Positions 40,390-48,280 of a stretch of 55,142 nucleotides of DNA are shown piece after piece. The stretch's first letter is position 1, and every line of letters starts with the position of its first letter. A program made the translations under genes and the position numbers. Below the pieces are notes generated by a model. That model made no database searches. It saw nothing but the letters and a program-made list of their open reading frames with translations, and was not told the DNA's origin. Origin of the DNA: Meira nashicola (lineage: Eukaryota > Basidiomycota > Exobasidiomycetes > Exobasidiales > Brachybasidiaceae); NCBI GenBank assembly GCA_001600355.1, contig BCJU01000003.1, positions 566,089 to 621,230 on the forward strand. Reading direction: 5' to 3'.

Positions 40390-40630
40390 TATCTTTTATC
40401 GTGTATATAGCCAATATCCATTTTGTTCAATTTCCAATTGTATATGTTACCATCTATAAATTCATAACATAGTGAGTCATCATATGCTGAATACTATCAA
40501 CTCTTCAGACCACTAGGGGCGTAGTAGCATAACTTCAGAGTAGACGTCAGCCTTAAGTAATCAAAAAGGACGATAAGCCCCTCCTTCTCCCCGTTAAATG
40601 AAAGCTTTTCCAATTATTCTTAACGTCAAT

Positions 40631-40648
40631 AGGCGTAAAGTAACGCCT
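40631..40648 (+). promoter_or_regulatory. AGGCGT-N6-ACGCCT dyad
   Basis: Perfect 6-bp inverted arms around AAAGTA. It sits just upstream of the TATA-like stretch, as does its counterpart at 39583-39598. Confidence 0.5.
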
Positions 40649-40720
40649 CTTAAAAGATGATAATATATATAAAAAGCTATTATCATTCGTAAAATAATCT
40701 TAATTATGCTCCATCAAATT

Positions 40721-40778
40721 AAAGTCACTTTGATAGTAGACTTGAAAAACGAATTCAGCAATCACTTTGATAGTGAGC
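40721..40778 (+). promoter_or_regulatory. Paired ACTTTGATAGT dyads
   Basis: AAAGTCACTTTGATAGTAGAC (40721-40741) and ATCACTTTGATAGTGAGC (40761-40778), the second 10 bp before the CTG that replaces the start codon. Same pairing and similar spacing as at 39671-39722. Confidence 0.65.
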
Positions 40779-40788
40779 AAAATAAACG

Positions 40789-41211
40789 CTGAAGTATACT
40801 CAATTAATTGTGCTTATCTCTTTAACACTTCAACAAGCTAATTTTATTCAAGCATATCCACATTATAGTCATAATTTAGAGGAAATTACTCTATTTGAAG
40901 ATGAAATGAAAATCATTGACTCTAACAGCACAAATGGAAATGAACAAATTCAATTAGTCAAACGTTCAGGAACAAGAGGAGGTAGAAGAAAAAGAATTGC
41001 AGCACAAAATAGAGCAATGGAAGCAAAAACACAAGGAGGAAATCAAGGTTCAAACAGAGTTGCTGCAAAAGGTGGTATAAGTAAAACAAAAGCTGGTCTT
41101 ATGATTGCAGGAGGTGTGGCTGCAGGTGCTGTAGCTGTGAAGGCACTTAGCGGTGGCGGTGGCAGCGGTGGCGGTGGTGACCCAAATGCTGCACCACCAC
41201 CAGCCAAATGA
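40789..41211 (+). pseudogene. Glycine-zipper peptide precursor copy with ATG changed to CTG
   Basis: Alignment by eye to the gene at 39733 shows GATGAAGTATACTC there and GCTGAAGTATACTC here, so the ATG has become CTG (40789-40791). The frame stays open for 140 codons with an intact signal peptide (KYTQLIVLISLTLQQ), an acidic pro-region, a KR site in IQLVKRSG, an Arg/Lys-rich region, a zipper segment, a Gly/Ser tract and DPNAAPPPAK. An in-frame TAA lies just upstream at 40783, and the next in-frame ATG is inside the pro-region, past the signal peptide. Either it is a recently silenced copy or it starts at CUG. The intact downstream frame argues that the change is recent or tolerated. An assembly error is also possible. 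Confidence 0.7.
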
Positions 41212-41518
41212 TCATTCTGTACCATTTATATTTAATTCATCATTCTATCTTTTAAGCTAATTAAATCTAAAGAATTGGGCTGTATCATCTTACGAAAAGG
41301 ATAGGAATTGAAACAGGGTAATTTATATAAGCCCCGAATGAAAAAGATTGCCCATAATTCATAGCCAATCTTTACGCCCTTTATTTTAGATGGCGATAAA
41401 TTTGGGTAGCCCTAAAAGGTAATAATTAATCGTATATTTATACATTTCAAGTCATTTGTTCCCACTGTCACCTTTTACCATAATCATCAACGCTGGCTCG
41501 CTGATATTATTCAAAAAA
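41212..41518 (+). promoter_or_regulatory. Spacer before the sixth peptide gene
   Basis: 307 bp with a TTTACGCCC half-site near 41372-41380 and AT-rich DNA. The ACTTTGATAGT dyad is absent, matching the more diverged protein downstream. Confidence 0.35.
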
Positions 41519-41815
41519 ATGCATTTCTTCGTATTAGCTTTTATAATCGTTATCTTTAAATCAAACATTATCAATGCTGTGCCGATCGAAAGCGATGAAA
41601 ATCTCTCACAACAATTTCAAAAGAGAAGCCGAGGAGTGGCGGCTCTAGGAATGGCAGCAGCAGGTGTAGTTGGAGCAGCAGGTTTAGGTGTTTCCGCACG
41701 GGCAGAACATAAATATATGCAAAGAACAGGTAATCCTGTTCCTCCATCATTGCATGATTATGATTCAAGATCATCTCGTCAAAGAAGAGAAGATAGAAAA
41801 AAGAATCGTCTTTGA
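41519..41815 (+). CDS. Small secreted Kex2-site zipper protein, 98 residues
   Basis: Start taken at ATG 41519, which opens a hydrophobic signal peptide (MHFFVLAFIIVIFKS, cleavage near residue 20); the frame upstream is leader. A short acidic pro-segment (ESDENLS) leads to KR at 35-36. The mature part has one Ala/Gly zipper segment (~40-60, VAALGMAAAGVVGAAGLGV) followed by a basic, Arg/Ser/Asp-rich tail. No cysteine. It lacks the QQ signature and the DPNA tail, so it is a diverged family member or a convergent design. Confidence 0.8.
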   Translation: MHFFVLAFIIVIFKSNIINAVPIESDENLSQQFQKRSRGVAALGMAAAGVVGAAGLGVSARAEHKYMQRTGNPVPPSLHDYDSRSSRQRREDRKKNRL

Positions 41816-41996
41816 ACTAATTGAACATAGCATTACATCATTCAAGATATCCGATCAAGGCGATGATAGCAAACAAACCCCGCATCAACCCCACAAATTA
41901 TCCGAATAAAGGGCGTCAAAGTAGATTGGAAAAAGGTTTAAATATCAATCAGCTGTCCTTTGATTTTCTCCCTTCTTGAAATCTATACCTCCAACT

Positions 41997-42557
41997 ATGC
42001 ATCAATTCTTATCTAAACTTTGGATTCTTTTCCCGTTTTTCTTCTTGATGACAGTAAGCGCATCACCAATCGCCAATCTTCCCCACGCTATCTTGCCTAG
42101 TCATGATGAGAAAACAATGAAGACCGAAGCCGAGATGCATACAACAAGAAAGTCTTCCCTCGGTCATGCCAAATCTTCCCTCGGTCTCACAAAGCGTTCC
42201 TATTTGACCGAAGCCGAGGTTGAATCAAATTATAATTATTATTCTCGTTCTCGTGCCTTACCTATGATGATGATGATAAAAAGATCCATTAATACGGAAG
42301 CATCAATAGCAGCAGCAGAAGCAGCTTCAAGTGCTGCATCTAGTACAACAAAAGAAATTCTTCATCAAATTGCAAATAGTCATCCAAATACTGGAATGAA
42401 TGCGCCCAAAACATATAATGCAAAACAAGTAGGCGGTTTAGCAACAATTGCAGGTTTAACTGGAATCGGTTTAGGTTCAAGTGCACATGCTGGAATGACT
42501 AAAGTTCCAAAACATTTTGTTCATCATCATCATTATTCTGCCCATCGTAATTATTGA
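41997..42557 (+). CDS. Secreted protein with KR sites and C-terminal zipper, 186 residues
   Basis: Start at ATG 41997; signal peptide of about 23 residues (LWILFPFFFLMTVSAS). It contains a duplicated KSSLGHA/KSSLGLT pair ending in KR at 66-67, then a second KR at 95-96 after a run of methionines (ALPMMMMIKR; compare MMVKR in the polyprotein). An Ala/Ser-rich helix (~100-118), a zipper segment (~144-163, GGLATIAGLTGIGLGSS) and a His/Tyr-rich end (HFVHHHHYSAHRNY) complete it. No cysteine. Seventh and last gene of the series. It is the least similar, but it shares the overall plan. Confidence 0.8.
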   Translation: MHQFLSKLWILFPFFFLMTVSASPIANLPHAILPSHDEKTMKTEAEMHTTRKSSLGHAKSSLGLTKRSYLTEAEVESNYNYYSRSRALPMMMMIKRSINTEASIAAAEAASSAASSTTKEILHQIANSHPNTGMNAPKTYNAKQVGGLATIAGLTGIGLGSSAHAGMTKVPKHFVHHHHYSAHRNY

Positions 42558-43269
42558 AGATCATCCCTTGGTCATAATACGCCTTGTTTTCTTTCCCCAA
42601 TCTGATGGATGGATGTATACGTATATGCAATACCTTTTCTCGGTTGCCTACGTGTCTGACCCGCTTCTTGGTAAGAACCGGAAAAAGTTTTGCTTTAAAC
42701 ACTGTATGAATTAGTCTAAAAATATTTCTATGCATCATCCGGCAAATGCACAGATTTTTGATTTTTGATTTTTGACAGTGAGGAAATGCTCCCACGCCAT
42801 AAAGTCCTCCACTCAAGCAAGTACATGCACATAAAAGTGTACCCCACATTCTCTCTCTTTCTGTAGAGTGGGGAAGTTTGATTGATTTGGAAGATAAGAG
42901 TCGTATCATCTTTTTCCTTTATAAAAAGACGGTTATGCGGTCAACCGAGAAGGAAAATAAAATGTGACTGGATCCATGTACAAATAAATACTAACTTGTA
43001 AGGTCCGTAAAAATTTTAACCGGGTCTGTGCATGAAATAAGGCAAATTAACAGTCTTCTTCTTTTTTTTCTTCTTCATTCAATTTCGTTTTCCAGAATAA
43101 ATGCGGATCACATCTTAACAAACAAACGGAATGAATGGAATACGTTCCCTAAAATAAAAGATCTTGTATGAACAATTTTCATTTTTATCTTCTTTACGAT
43201 CATTATCCTTTTTCTTTAAATTTTGAACGTACCCAAACTTCTTCTTCTTCTTCGTTTTCTCATTCAATC
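42558..43269 (+). promoter_or_regulatory. Promoter region of the Csr1-like gene
   Basis: 712 bp between the last peptide gene and the Sec14-family gene. Pyrimidine tracts (TTCTTC repeats, about 43056-43078 and 43231-43256) lie close to the start. The frame is open from 43168, but the first ATG with normal context is 43270. No other gene is seen. Confidence 0.4.
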
Positions 43270-45300
43270 ATGTCTTCAAATAATATCGAAGAAATGTCAG
43301 CAGCCGACATTCCTCTACAGGAAGGCTACGTTGGCAATCTTACAGAAGATCAACATAGTGCTTTAGTAAGAATGTGGGAATCATATTTTGACATTTGTGA
43401 TCGTGCAAGAGGAAATGCATCAAAAGGTCAAGGGTTCACAGAAGATAAAACAGGAGGAGATTTGAAAAAGAGTGGTATTCCGGATGATGATAAAGCAAAA
43501 GATGAAGCAAAGCGATTACAAGAACAACAAGGTATGAACGCTTTAATGGAAGAATACGGTCCTGAAGCTTTACGTGATTCTTGGTGGAATTTCGTTCGAG
43601 GTGATAATCCAGACGGAAATATGTTACGTTTCATTCGTGCACGTAAAGGAGATGTTGAACGCGGTTTAGCAATGATGGCAACTTGCTTGAAATGGCGTTT
43701 AGATACTGACGTTGAAAGTTTCATCCTTAAAGGTGATCTTGTCAATTCAGAAGAAATTCCAAAGTTTATCGAACAACAAAAATCCGGTAAAGTTTTCTCT
43801 TTAGGTTGCACAGTGAAAGAACAACCAATCTGTTACGTAATTATGGCCAAACATAGTGTTTTCGGTCAACCTGCCGCTTCAATGCAAAAGTTCATCGTCA
43901 CTCAAATGGAAACATTCCGTTTGCTAATGCATCCTCCAAACGATAAAGCAACAATCTTTTTCGACTTAAAAGGTTTCGGTGTTAAACAGATGGACTTTGT
44001 CAGTTTATTATACCTTGTCAAGGTTTTGGAATCTTATTATCCCGAATCTTTGGGTACAATGTACGTTTCAAACGCTCCTTGGATCTTCTGGGGCTTCTGG
44101 CGTGCAGTAAAGAACCTTTTGGATCCTGTTGTACGTAACAAGATCAAATTTATCGCTAAACCTGAAGATACAGAAGGTGACGTTCCAGAAGATATGATGA
44201 TCGAATATTGCGGAGGAAAGGTTTCAACAGATTTCGAATTCGTTGATCCACGTAAAGGAGAAAATGATCCTCAACAAGATAAAGAAGCGAAAGAAAAACT
44301 TTTGAAACGTCATCGTGCTTTGACAGATAAATACGAAGAAGTTACACGTGAATGGTGCAAAGCAGGAGGAAAAGATGATCAACTTCAAGAGAAACGTGAT
44401 GTGTTGGTAAAGAAATTACGTTTAAGTCAATTTGAACTTGAACCATACACTCGTGGTTTGACTGCATATCATCGTAATGGTGTCTTACCACCTGAAAATG
44501 CAGGTACTTCCGTTTTTGATTATGAACAAAAGAATGGTCCAACACGTCGTCAAGTTTTAGGTCGTAAATCTTGTCGTAAATCAATCGAACAACAATTGTA
44601 TGCAATCGCAAAAGAAGGCAAAACAGTTAAAGAAGCTGAACAACAAACTTCTTCTGCTTTGAAAGATGGTTCTTGGGGCCAATGGCGTGTAAATGATAAT
44701 TCTGAAGAAATCAAAAAGACTGCTTTGGCAAGTTTATTGGATTTGGATAACACCGGTAAAGTAGACCTTGATGCGATTGAAAACCCAAACGGAACACAAC
44801 AGATCGCTGCCGAACAAAGTCCTGCTAATATCGTTAAAGAACATCGTGAAGCAGCAGGCATTGCTGGTGGTCTTGCTGCTGCAGGTGCTGGAGCAGGTGC
44901 AGCAGCTGGAGCAGCAACTTCTTCATCCAAAGAAGCACAACCTACGTCTAATGGACATGCTCCTGCTGCTGCTGCTAATGGAGAAAATTTCTCTGATGCA
45001 CCACCTGCTTCGCAATCACAAGTTAATGGAGCAGTAAATGGTAATCATGTTCAAGATTCATCATCAACTCCAAACCAAAACGGCACTTCTCCACAACAAA
45101 ACGGAAAGTTGAACGGTAATGCGGCAAATCATAACGATCAACCTACTTTAGATGGCGGTAATAACGCTCCTCGTCCACGAGGTCAAAGTGCTTCTCAAGG
45201 TCCACAAAGTGGTGGAGCAACAAATTATAAAGGACAAGAAAGTCCATCAGGAAAAAAGACTGGATTGTTTGGATCCATTAAAAGAAAATTGGTTGCTTAA
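43270..45300 (+). CDS. CSR1: Sec14/CRAL-TRIO phosphatidylinositol transfer protein, Csr1-like
   Basis: 676 residues from ATG 43270. The CRAL-TRIO N-terminal helices are at ~100-150 (GNMLRFIRARKGDVERGLAMM, LKWRLDTDVESF). The lipid-binding Sec14 domain spans ~165-325 (IFFDLKGFGVKQMDFVSLLYLVK, YYPESLGTMYVSNAPWIFWGFW, IKFIAKPED). A charged helical region with HRALTDKYEEVTREWC follows. The C-terminal ~170 residues are Ala/Asn/Gln/Ser-rich and disordered, ending in a basic KKTGLFGSIKRKLVA. The layout matches fungal Csr1/Sfh2, a non-canonical Sec14 homologue involved in phosphatidylinositol exchange and lipid regulation. Strongly coding-like codon use. The basic amphipathic tail could help membrane attachment (inference). 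Confidence 0.88.
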   Translation: MSSNNIEEMSAADIPLQEGYVGNLTEDQHSALVRMWESYFDICDRARGNASKGQGFTEDKTGGDLKKSGIPDDDKAKDEAKRLQEQQGMNALMEEYGPEALRDSWWNFVRGDNPDGNMLRFIRARKGDVERGLAMMATCLKWRLDTDVESFILKGDLVNSEEIPKFIEQQKSGKVFSLGCTVKEQPICYVIMAKHSVFGQPAASMQKFIVTQMETFRLLMHPPNDKATIFFDLKGFGVKQMDFVSLLYLVKVLESYYPESLGTMYVSNAPWIFWGFWRAVKNLLDPVVRNKIKFIAKPEDTEGDVPEDMMIEYCGGKVSTDFEFVDPRKGENDPQQDKEAKEKLLKRHRALTDKYEEVTREWCKAGGKDDQLQEKRDVLVKKLRLSQFELEPYTRGLTAYHRNGVLPPENAGTSVFDYEQKNGPTRRQVLGRKSCRKSIEQQLYAIAKEGKTVKEAEQQTSSALKDGSWGQWRVNDNSEEIKKTALASLLDLDNTGKVDLDAIENPNGTQQIAAEQSPANIVKEHREAAGIAGGLAAAGAGAGAAAGAATSSSKEAQPTSNGHAPAAAANGENFSDAPPASQSQVNGAVNGNHVQDSSSTPNQNGTSPQQNGKLNGNAANHNDQPTLDGGNNAPRPRGQSASQGPQSGGATNYKGQESPSGKKTGLFGSIKRKLVA

Positions 45301-46061
45301 AACATATATGTGTAAAAGAGATTGATTCTCTACCTTTCTCCTTTTCTCTCTCTAATTTCTTCTGTTTCCCTTTTTCTTTGATACCGCTGCGTGCTTTATT
45401 CTTTTGTCTCATGAGCAAATGCCATCATCATATCTTATCTTATTTGTGGTTGTGATGACTTATTGTTGAAAAGGTTCTTTGGGTGTATGCATGTCAAAAA
45501 TCTATGCCCGAGGCCACGTGGGGTGCACAAGCAATTGACCCCAGTTTTGGAACAAAGACACGCCTAAGTGAATTGATACAGTCTGACTAATGAAAAACGT
45601 TGAGCACAAATGCACAAGGTGTGTGGCACTTTGACACACAATTATTTTTCTTTGCTTCAGGCTTGCACGAAAAGTTTAAGTTGAAACTAAACTAGAATTC
45701 AACTAACTGCACACACACTCACGCTCATGCAAACAAAAAAAAAAAAATCAATCCACACTGTTCCGGTGCTAATGGCATTTTTTATTTGAGAATCTTCCAA
45801 AATTTGCATGCAGGTGCGCACGAGCATGGTAACGACAGACGACCCGAACGAATAATCATCTTTCTTCTGAATACCAACATCTTGTAATCGATATAGGACA
45901 ATTCTCTTTTCTTCCCAAGACATCTCTCTACCATCAAGAACGGAGGGCTAGAAAGATTTCTTCTCCTTTTCTTAGGAGGTTCCTTCATTTCTTTATTTCA
46001 ACAAGTGTCATCACATCTACTTTGAATCTTTTCTTTTTTCTTCGCATATATCCTTGTAAAG
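45301..46061 (+). promoter_or_regulatory. Promoter region of the MTHFR gene
   Basis: 761 bp. A CACGTG box (45515-45520), within CCACGTGG, lies about 540 bp before the start. Such boxes bind Cbf1-type factors that drive methionine genes in fungi. CACGTG also occurs near 10088, 50804 and 54174, so the site is suggestive only. An A-rich run is at about 45736-45747. Confidence 0.4.
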
Positions 46062-47945
46062 ATGGCAATCGCACCATCTACAACGCCGCCTTTGCAAATT
46101 GGTGCAGCTCATCAAAGAGAATCAAGCGTTGACAAATCAACAAGTTGGAAAATTACAACAAAGATTGCTAAAGCACAACAAGAAGGTAGAATTTGGTGGT
46201 CATTCGAATACTTTCCTCCAAGAACGCCACAAGGTTTAACAAATTTATATGATCGTATAGAACGTATGTCAGGCTTAGGTCCTGAATTTGTCGATATCAC
46301 TTGGAATGCAGGAGGTCGTACATCAGATTTAACTGCACAATTGGTCAAAACTGTTCATACATACATGGGTTTAGAAACATGTATGCATTTAACGTGTACA
46401 AATATGCCTCGCGAAAAAGTTGATACTGCTTTACGAGAGGCAAAAAAGTTTGGTTGTAGAAACATTTTGGCTTTGCGTGGTGATCCACCTGCCGGTTCTA
46501 CAGAATGGGAACCTCATGCAGCTGGTTTCATGTATGCAAAAGAGTTGGTAGAATATATCCGTGAAGGATACGGTGATTATTTCGCAATCGCCGTTGCCGG
46601 TTTCCCAGAAGGTCATCCTGAAGCCAAAGATGGCGTTGATTTGGAAATGAAAAGATTAAAAGACAAAATTGATGCAGGTGCCGATTTCATCTTTACACAA
46701 ATGTTTTACGATTATGATATTTTTGCCAGATGGGTAAAAGATGTACGTGCAGCTGGAATTGATGTACCCATCGTTCCAGGTGTAATGCCAATTCAAAATT
46801 ATGGTGGTTATCAACGTGCAACAGCAAGATTCCGTACCATCGTTCCAGAAAGTTTCAAGCAAGCGTTAGATCCGATCAAGGATGACGATCAAAAGGTACG
46901 AGAAGTAGGAACACAATTGGTAGGTGATCTATGCAAAAAGATCATTGATCCCGCCAATGGACTAGGGATCAGCGGTTTACACGTTTATACTATGAATTTG
47001 GAGCGTGGATCACGCATGTTACTCGAATACCTTAACTTACAACCATCCGTACAACAAGTCAAGCAATTACCATGGACGCCAAGCCTAACGCCAAAAAGAC
47101 GTGATGAAGGAATTCGTCCAATCTTTTGGGCCAATCGGGCAAAGAGTTATGTCGATCGCACAGAGACATGGGACGAATTCCCAAACGGAAGATGGGGAGA
47201 TGCACGTAGTCCTGCATATGGTGATGTAGATGCTTATGGTGTCAAATTACGTTATACTCCAGAAGAAGGAAGAGAATTGTGGGGCGAACCAACAGATTTA
47301 GATGCAGTAAAAGAATTATTTTGCAATTTCTGTCGAGGCAAGGTTACAGCATTACCCTGGAGTGAAACACCGATCGCAAAAGAAACAACTGTGATTGATG
47401 AAATGCTTCAAAAGCTCAATTCGCTTGGTTTCCTTACGATCAACAGTCAGCCAGCCGTTGATGGTGCACCGAGTGATGATCCTGTGCACGGATGGGGACC
47501 AAAGCATGGCTATGTTTACCAAAAAGCTTATTTGGAATTTTTTTGTGCACCTGAACAATTGGATGCTTTGATAACACGCATAGAAGCCGATCCAAGGATG
47601 ACTTACCATGCAGTAAATGCACAAGGTGATATGCGGACAAACACTACAAGCGATTCACCCAATGCTGTTACATGGGGTTGTTTCCCACATTGTGAAATCA
47701 TTCAACCAACAATTGTAGAAACGATTTCCTTCTTAGCATGGAAAGATGAAGCATACGAAATTGGACGTCATTGGGCCAGAGTATATGCACCTGATTCACC
47801 TGCACGTAAATTATTGGACGAAATGTTCAAATCATACGTTTTGGTTAATGTTGTCCATAACGATTTCAAAGATCGTCATGGAATCTTCCAACCATTCTTG
47901 GACGTTGCTGGTCAAAAAGGCACCAAAATCAATGGATCAGCGTAA
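46062..47945 (+). CDS. Methylenetetrahydrofolate reductase
   Basis: 627 residues from ATG 46062, single exon. The catalytic (beta-alpha)8 domain occupies ~35-330: WWSFEYFPPRTPQG with the catalytic Glu, VDITWNAGGRTSD, MHLTCTNM, NILALRGDPP, and FIFTQMFYDYD. A linker with PWTPSLTPKRRDE leads to the regulatory domain (~370-620), with WGDARSPAYGDVDAYG and VTWGCFPHCEIIQPT. The enzyme reduces 5,10-methylene-THF to 5-methyl-THF with FAD and a nicotinamide cofactor, supplying methyl groups for methionine. The full two-domain eukaryotic form is intact. Yeast has two (Met12 and Met13); this resembles the Met13 class in completeness, but I cannot separate them by eye. Confidence 0.97.
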   Translation: MAIAPSTTPPLQIGAAHQRESSVDKSTSWKITTKIAKAQQEGRIWWSFEYFPPRTPQGLTNLYDRIERMSGLGPEFVDITWNAGGRTSDLTAQLVKTVHTYMGLETCMHLTCTNMPREKVDTALREAKKFGCRNILALRGDPPAGSTEWEPHAAGFMYAKELVEYIREGYGDYFAIAVAGFPEGHPEAKDGVDLEMKRLKDKIDAGADFIFTQMFYDYDIFARWVKDVRAAGIDVPIVPGVMPIQNYGGYQRATARFRTIVPESFKQALDPIKDDDQKVREVGTQLVGDLCKKIIDPANGLGISGLHVYTMNLERGSRMLLEYLNLQPSVQQVKQLPWTPSLTPKRRDEGIRPIFWANRAKSYVDRTETWDEFPNGRWGDARSPAYGDVDAYGVKLRYTPEEGRELWGEPTDLDAVKELFCNFCRGKVTALPWSETPIAKETTVIDEMLQKLNSLGFLTINSQPAVDGAPSDDPVHGWGPKHGYVYQKAYLEFFCAPEQLDALITRIEADPRMTYHAVNAQGDMRTNTTSDSPNAVTWGCFPHCEIIQPTIVETISFLAWKDEAYEIGRHWARVYAPDSPARKLLDEMFKSYVLVNVVHNDFKDRHGIFQPFLDVAGQKGTKINGSA

Positions 47946-48280
47946 TTCACTTCTGATTCACATTCAAATCTACGCATACGTTAGCATCAACTGCAAACGT
48001 CTTTAAAGCACATTTTACTCACACATGAGTCTCCTTTCATTCAACATTGTACTCTATCATTCAATCCCATCAAAGCCAATTACAGGCCAGAATCCTTCCA
48101 CAGGATACCCAAAAAAACATTGTACTCTACATCGCTTCATTCACGAATCACTCTTACGATAAAACGATCCAACATCGTTGACATAACCCAAGAAAGGTCT
48201 ATAATGGATCATTCTAATCTTTCACAAATATTTCCTGTTAAATGTGTGATTGAATTGACACTATACATACATGCTTTAAA
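47946..48280. other. Convergent 3' region, MTHFR and SNX41
   Basis: 335 bp between converging stop codons. AT-rich, with no gene seen. Confidence 0.5.

Larger units (their letters stand above)
40390..40788 (+). promoter_or_regulatory. Promoter of the fifth peptide-precursor copy
   Basis: 399 bp, partly duplicated from the previous promoter. It has a perfect dyad AGGCGT-AAAGTA-ACGCCT (40631-40648), a GATGATAATATATATAAAAAG TATA-like stretch (about 40657-40676), and two ACTTTGATAGT dyads (40721-40741 and 40761-40778). Confidence 0.5.

Noticed and set aside
34236..42557. Reading the cluster as hydrophobins, KP4/KP6-like killer toxins or mating pheromones
   Set aside because: Mature regions are almost cysteine-free, there is no C-terminal CaaX box, and the peptides are not identical tandem units like alpha-factor.
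43428..43811. 127-codon antisense frame within the Csr1-like gene
   Set aside because: Shadow of strongly biased codon use on the plus strand.
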